This document shows positions 23,474-24,445 of a DNA stretch of 24,445 nt, one piece after another. The stretch's first letter is position 1, and each line of letters opens with the position of its first letter. Below the pieces are notes generated by a model, which was not told the DNA's origin, made no database searches, and worked only from the letters and a program-made list of their open reading frames with translations. The position numbers and the translations under genes were made by a program. Source of the stretch: Lentisphaeria bacterium (GTDB lineage Bacteria; Verrucomicrobiota; Lentisphaeria; Oligosphaerales; Oligosphaeraceae); contig JAEDMH010000018.1 of assembly GCA_016303095.1 (NCBI GenBank), positions 1 to 24,445 of the forward strand, written 5' to 3'.

Positions 23474-24307
23474 ATGCCACGCTACGCCCTCCTGGGATGG
23501 CCCGTGGGCCACTCCCGCTCTCCCGGCATGCAGCTCGCCGGCTTCCAGGCCCTGGGCCTCTCCGCCACCTACGAATGCCTGGCCATCCCCCCGGAGGAGT
23601 TCTCCGCCCGGGTGGCGGAACTCCCCGCCCAGGGCTTTGCGGGATGGAACGTCACCGTGCCCCACAAGGAACGGATGTTCCAGGCCTGTCACCAGGTGGC
23701 GGGAGAGGAGGCCAGGGCCGCCCATAGCGTCAACACCGTGGTGGTCCGGGAGGGGAAGACCTATGGATATTCCACCGACGGCATTGGCGTGGCCCGGGCC
23801 CTGGAACACGACTTTGGCATGAAGGCCATGCCGTCACGTCAACTTTATTTAGGCGCGGGAGGCGCCGCCCAGGCCGCCGCCATGTACGCCGCCCGCCACG
23901 GAGCCACAGAGATCTTTCTAGCCAACCGCACCCTGGAAAAAGCCCAGGCCCTGGCCCAACGCATCCGGGAAAATGCTCCCCAGTGCCAGGTTCACCCCCT
24001 CCCTCTCTCCCAGGCCCCCGACGCCATCCCCCACTGCGACATCCTGTTCCAGTGCACATCCTTGGGACTCCACCCGGGAGACCCCCTCCCCATCCCGGCA
24101 GAGACAATCCCCAAATCCCTCCCTGTCTTCGATTTCGTCTATACCCCCTCCGCCTTCCGGGAAGCTCTCCAAAGACGGGGAAACCCCGTCTCCGATGGCC
24201 TGGAAATGCTCCTCCAGCAAGGCATGGAAAGCTTCCAGATCTGGACCGGCCACCCCGCCCCCGAAAAGGAAATGCGACAGGGACTGGGCGCCAGAACAAC
24301 GCCCTGA
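23474..24307 (+). CDS. aroE: Shikimate dehydrogenase (NADP+)
   Basis: This 277-residue enzyme reduces 3-dehydroshikimate to shikimate in the aromatic amino acid pathway. The substrate site shows SRSP (14-17), NVTVPHK with catalytic K65, and STDG with D102. The NADP-binding loop is GAGGAAQA (127-134), and NRT (151-153) is the usual NADP-selecting motif. The length is normal for AroE. The ATG at 23474 gives the standard N-terminus (YALLGWPVGHS). The start lies 26 nt after ribF with a pyrimidine-rich leader and no clear ribosome binding site, so it is probably cotranscribed with the rbgA-truB-ribF run. A longer open frame reaching upstream through ribF is not coding. Confidence 0.95.
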   Translation: MPRYALLGWPVGHSRSPGMQLAGFQALGLSATYECLAIPPEEFSARVAELPAQGFAGWNVTVPHKERMFQACHQVAGEEARAAHSVNTVVVREGKTYGYSTDGIGVARALEHDFGMKAMPSRQLYLGAGGAAQAAAMYAARHGATEIFLANRTLEKAQALAQRIRENAPQCQVHPLPLSQAPDAIPHCDILFQCTSLGLHPGDPLPIPAETIPKSLPVFDFVYTPSAFREALQRRGNPVSDGLEMLLQQGMESFQIWTGHPAPEKEMRQGLGARTTP

Positions 24308-24322
24308 CGCCTTATCCCCCAT

Positions 24323-24338
24323 CCCCCGCAAGCGGGGG
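24323..24338 (+). terminator. GC hairpin after aroE, possible weak terminator
   Basis: CCCCCG (24323-24328) and CGGGGG (24333-24338) form a tight stem with loop CAAG, 16 nt after the aroE stop. There is no T-run behind it; tandem repeats follow instead. It may slow or end transcription with Rho, or be part of the adjacent repeat element. Confidence 0.35.
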
Positions 24339-24340
24339 GG

Positions 24341-24381
24341 CTAGAGGGGCTAGAGGGGATAAAGATTCTAGAGGGGCTAGA
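24341..24381. repeat. Tandem CTAGAGGGG repeats downstream of aroE
   Basis: The 9-bp unit CTAGAGGGG occurs at 24341-24349 and 24350-24358 in direct tandem, again at 24368-24376, and partly (CTAGA) at 24377-24381. It sits between the GC hairpin and AT-richer DNA that runs to the window end. It may be a dispersed intergenic repeat or a slippage product. Confidence 0.7.
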
Positions 24382-24445
24382 AATCAACTGGAATCAAAGA
24401 AGTTATAACGAAATACCAGGGCGGAGCATGCGCAGCAGGCTCTGC

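Noticed and set aside
24428..24445. Start of a further plus-strand gene at the window edge
   Set aside because: Only six codons are visible after the ATG and the nearest purine-rich stretch is too close, so it cannot be supported.

Overview
The window is GC-rich, densely coding bacterial DNA with no phage, transposon, CRISPR, rRNA or recognisable tRNA. The gene mix suggests a glycan-degrading member of the Lentisphaerota/Verrucomicrobiota. It has an MBG-repeat and beta-helix exported protein, tandem GH20-like hydrolases, a signal-peptide GH42-like hydrolase and a GH78 rhamnosidase, next to core genes rbgA, truB, ribF and aroE. This placement is inferred from gene content; there is no phylogenetic marker alignment behind it.

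Left part (1-5766). A solitary beta-class DNA methyltransferase runs on the minus strand. It is divergent from an overlapping OmpR-family response regulator/histidine kinase pair on the plus strand. Converging on the kinase is a minus-strand pair: a YejM/PbgA-like membrane protein with five membrane segments and an alkaline-phosphatase-fold domain, followed 11 nt later by diacylglycerol kinase dgkA. The pair suggests envelope lipid head-group chemistry with diacylglycerol recycling.

Middle (5767-6427). A 661-nt intergenic region holds the most unusual non-coding signals. A perfect 11-bp tandem repeat lies upstream of yejM, followed by a long bulged hairpin. On the minus strand there is also what looks like a complete small-RNA gene of about 151 nt: a promoter-like TTGCAA-N16-TATGGT, a branched domain closed by a perfect 10-bp stem, and a terminator hairpin followed by seven T. 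I could not match it to a known RNA family.

Glycan region (6428-20823). A plus-strand secreted protein of 1469 residues has a parallel beta-helix, several MBG-like repeats, and a second beta-helix-like end. Next comes a minus-strand three-gene operon: an exported GH42-like hydrolase, then two tandem GH20-like paralogues, ending in a clear rho-independent terminator. Divergent from it is a GH78 alpha-L-rhamnosidase. No transporter, SusC/D pair or dedicated regulator is present.

Right part (20851-24307). A compact plus-strand housekeeping run follows the rhamnosidase: rbgA (ribosome assembly GTPase), truB (short, lacking the PUA domain), ribF (FAD synthesis) and aroE (shikimate dehydrogenase). 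After aroE there is a GC hairpin and tandem CTAGAGGGG repeats, then AT-richer DNA to the window edge.
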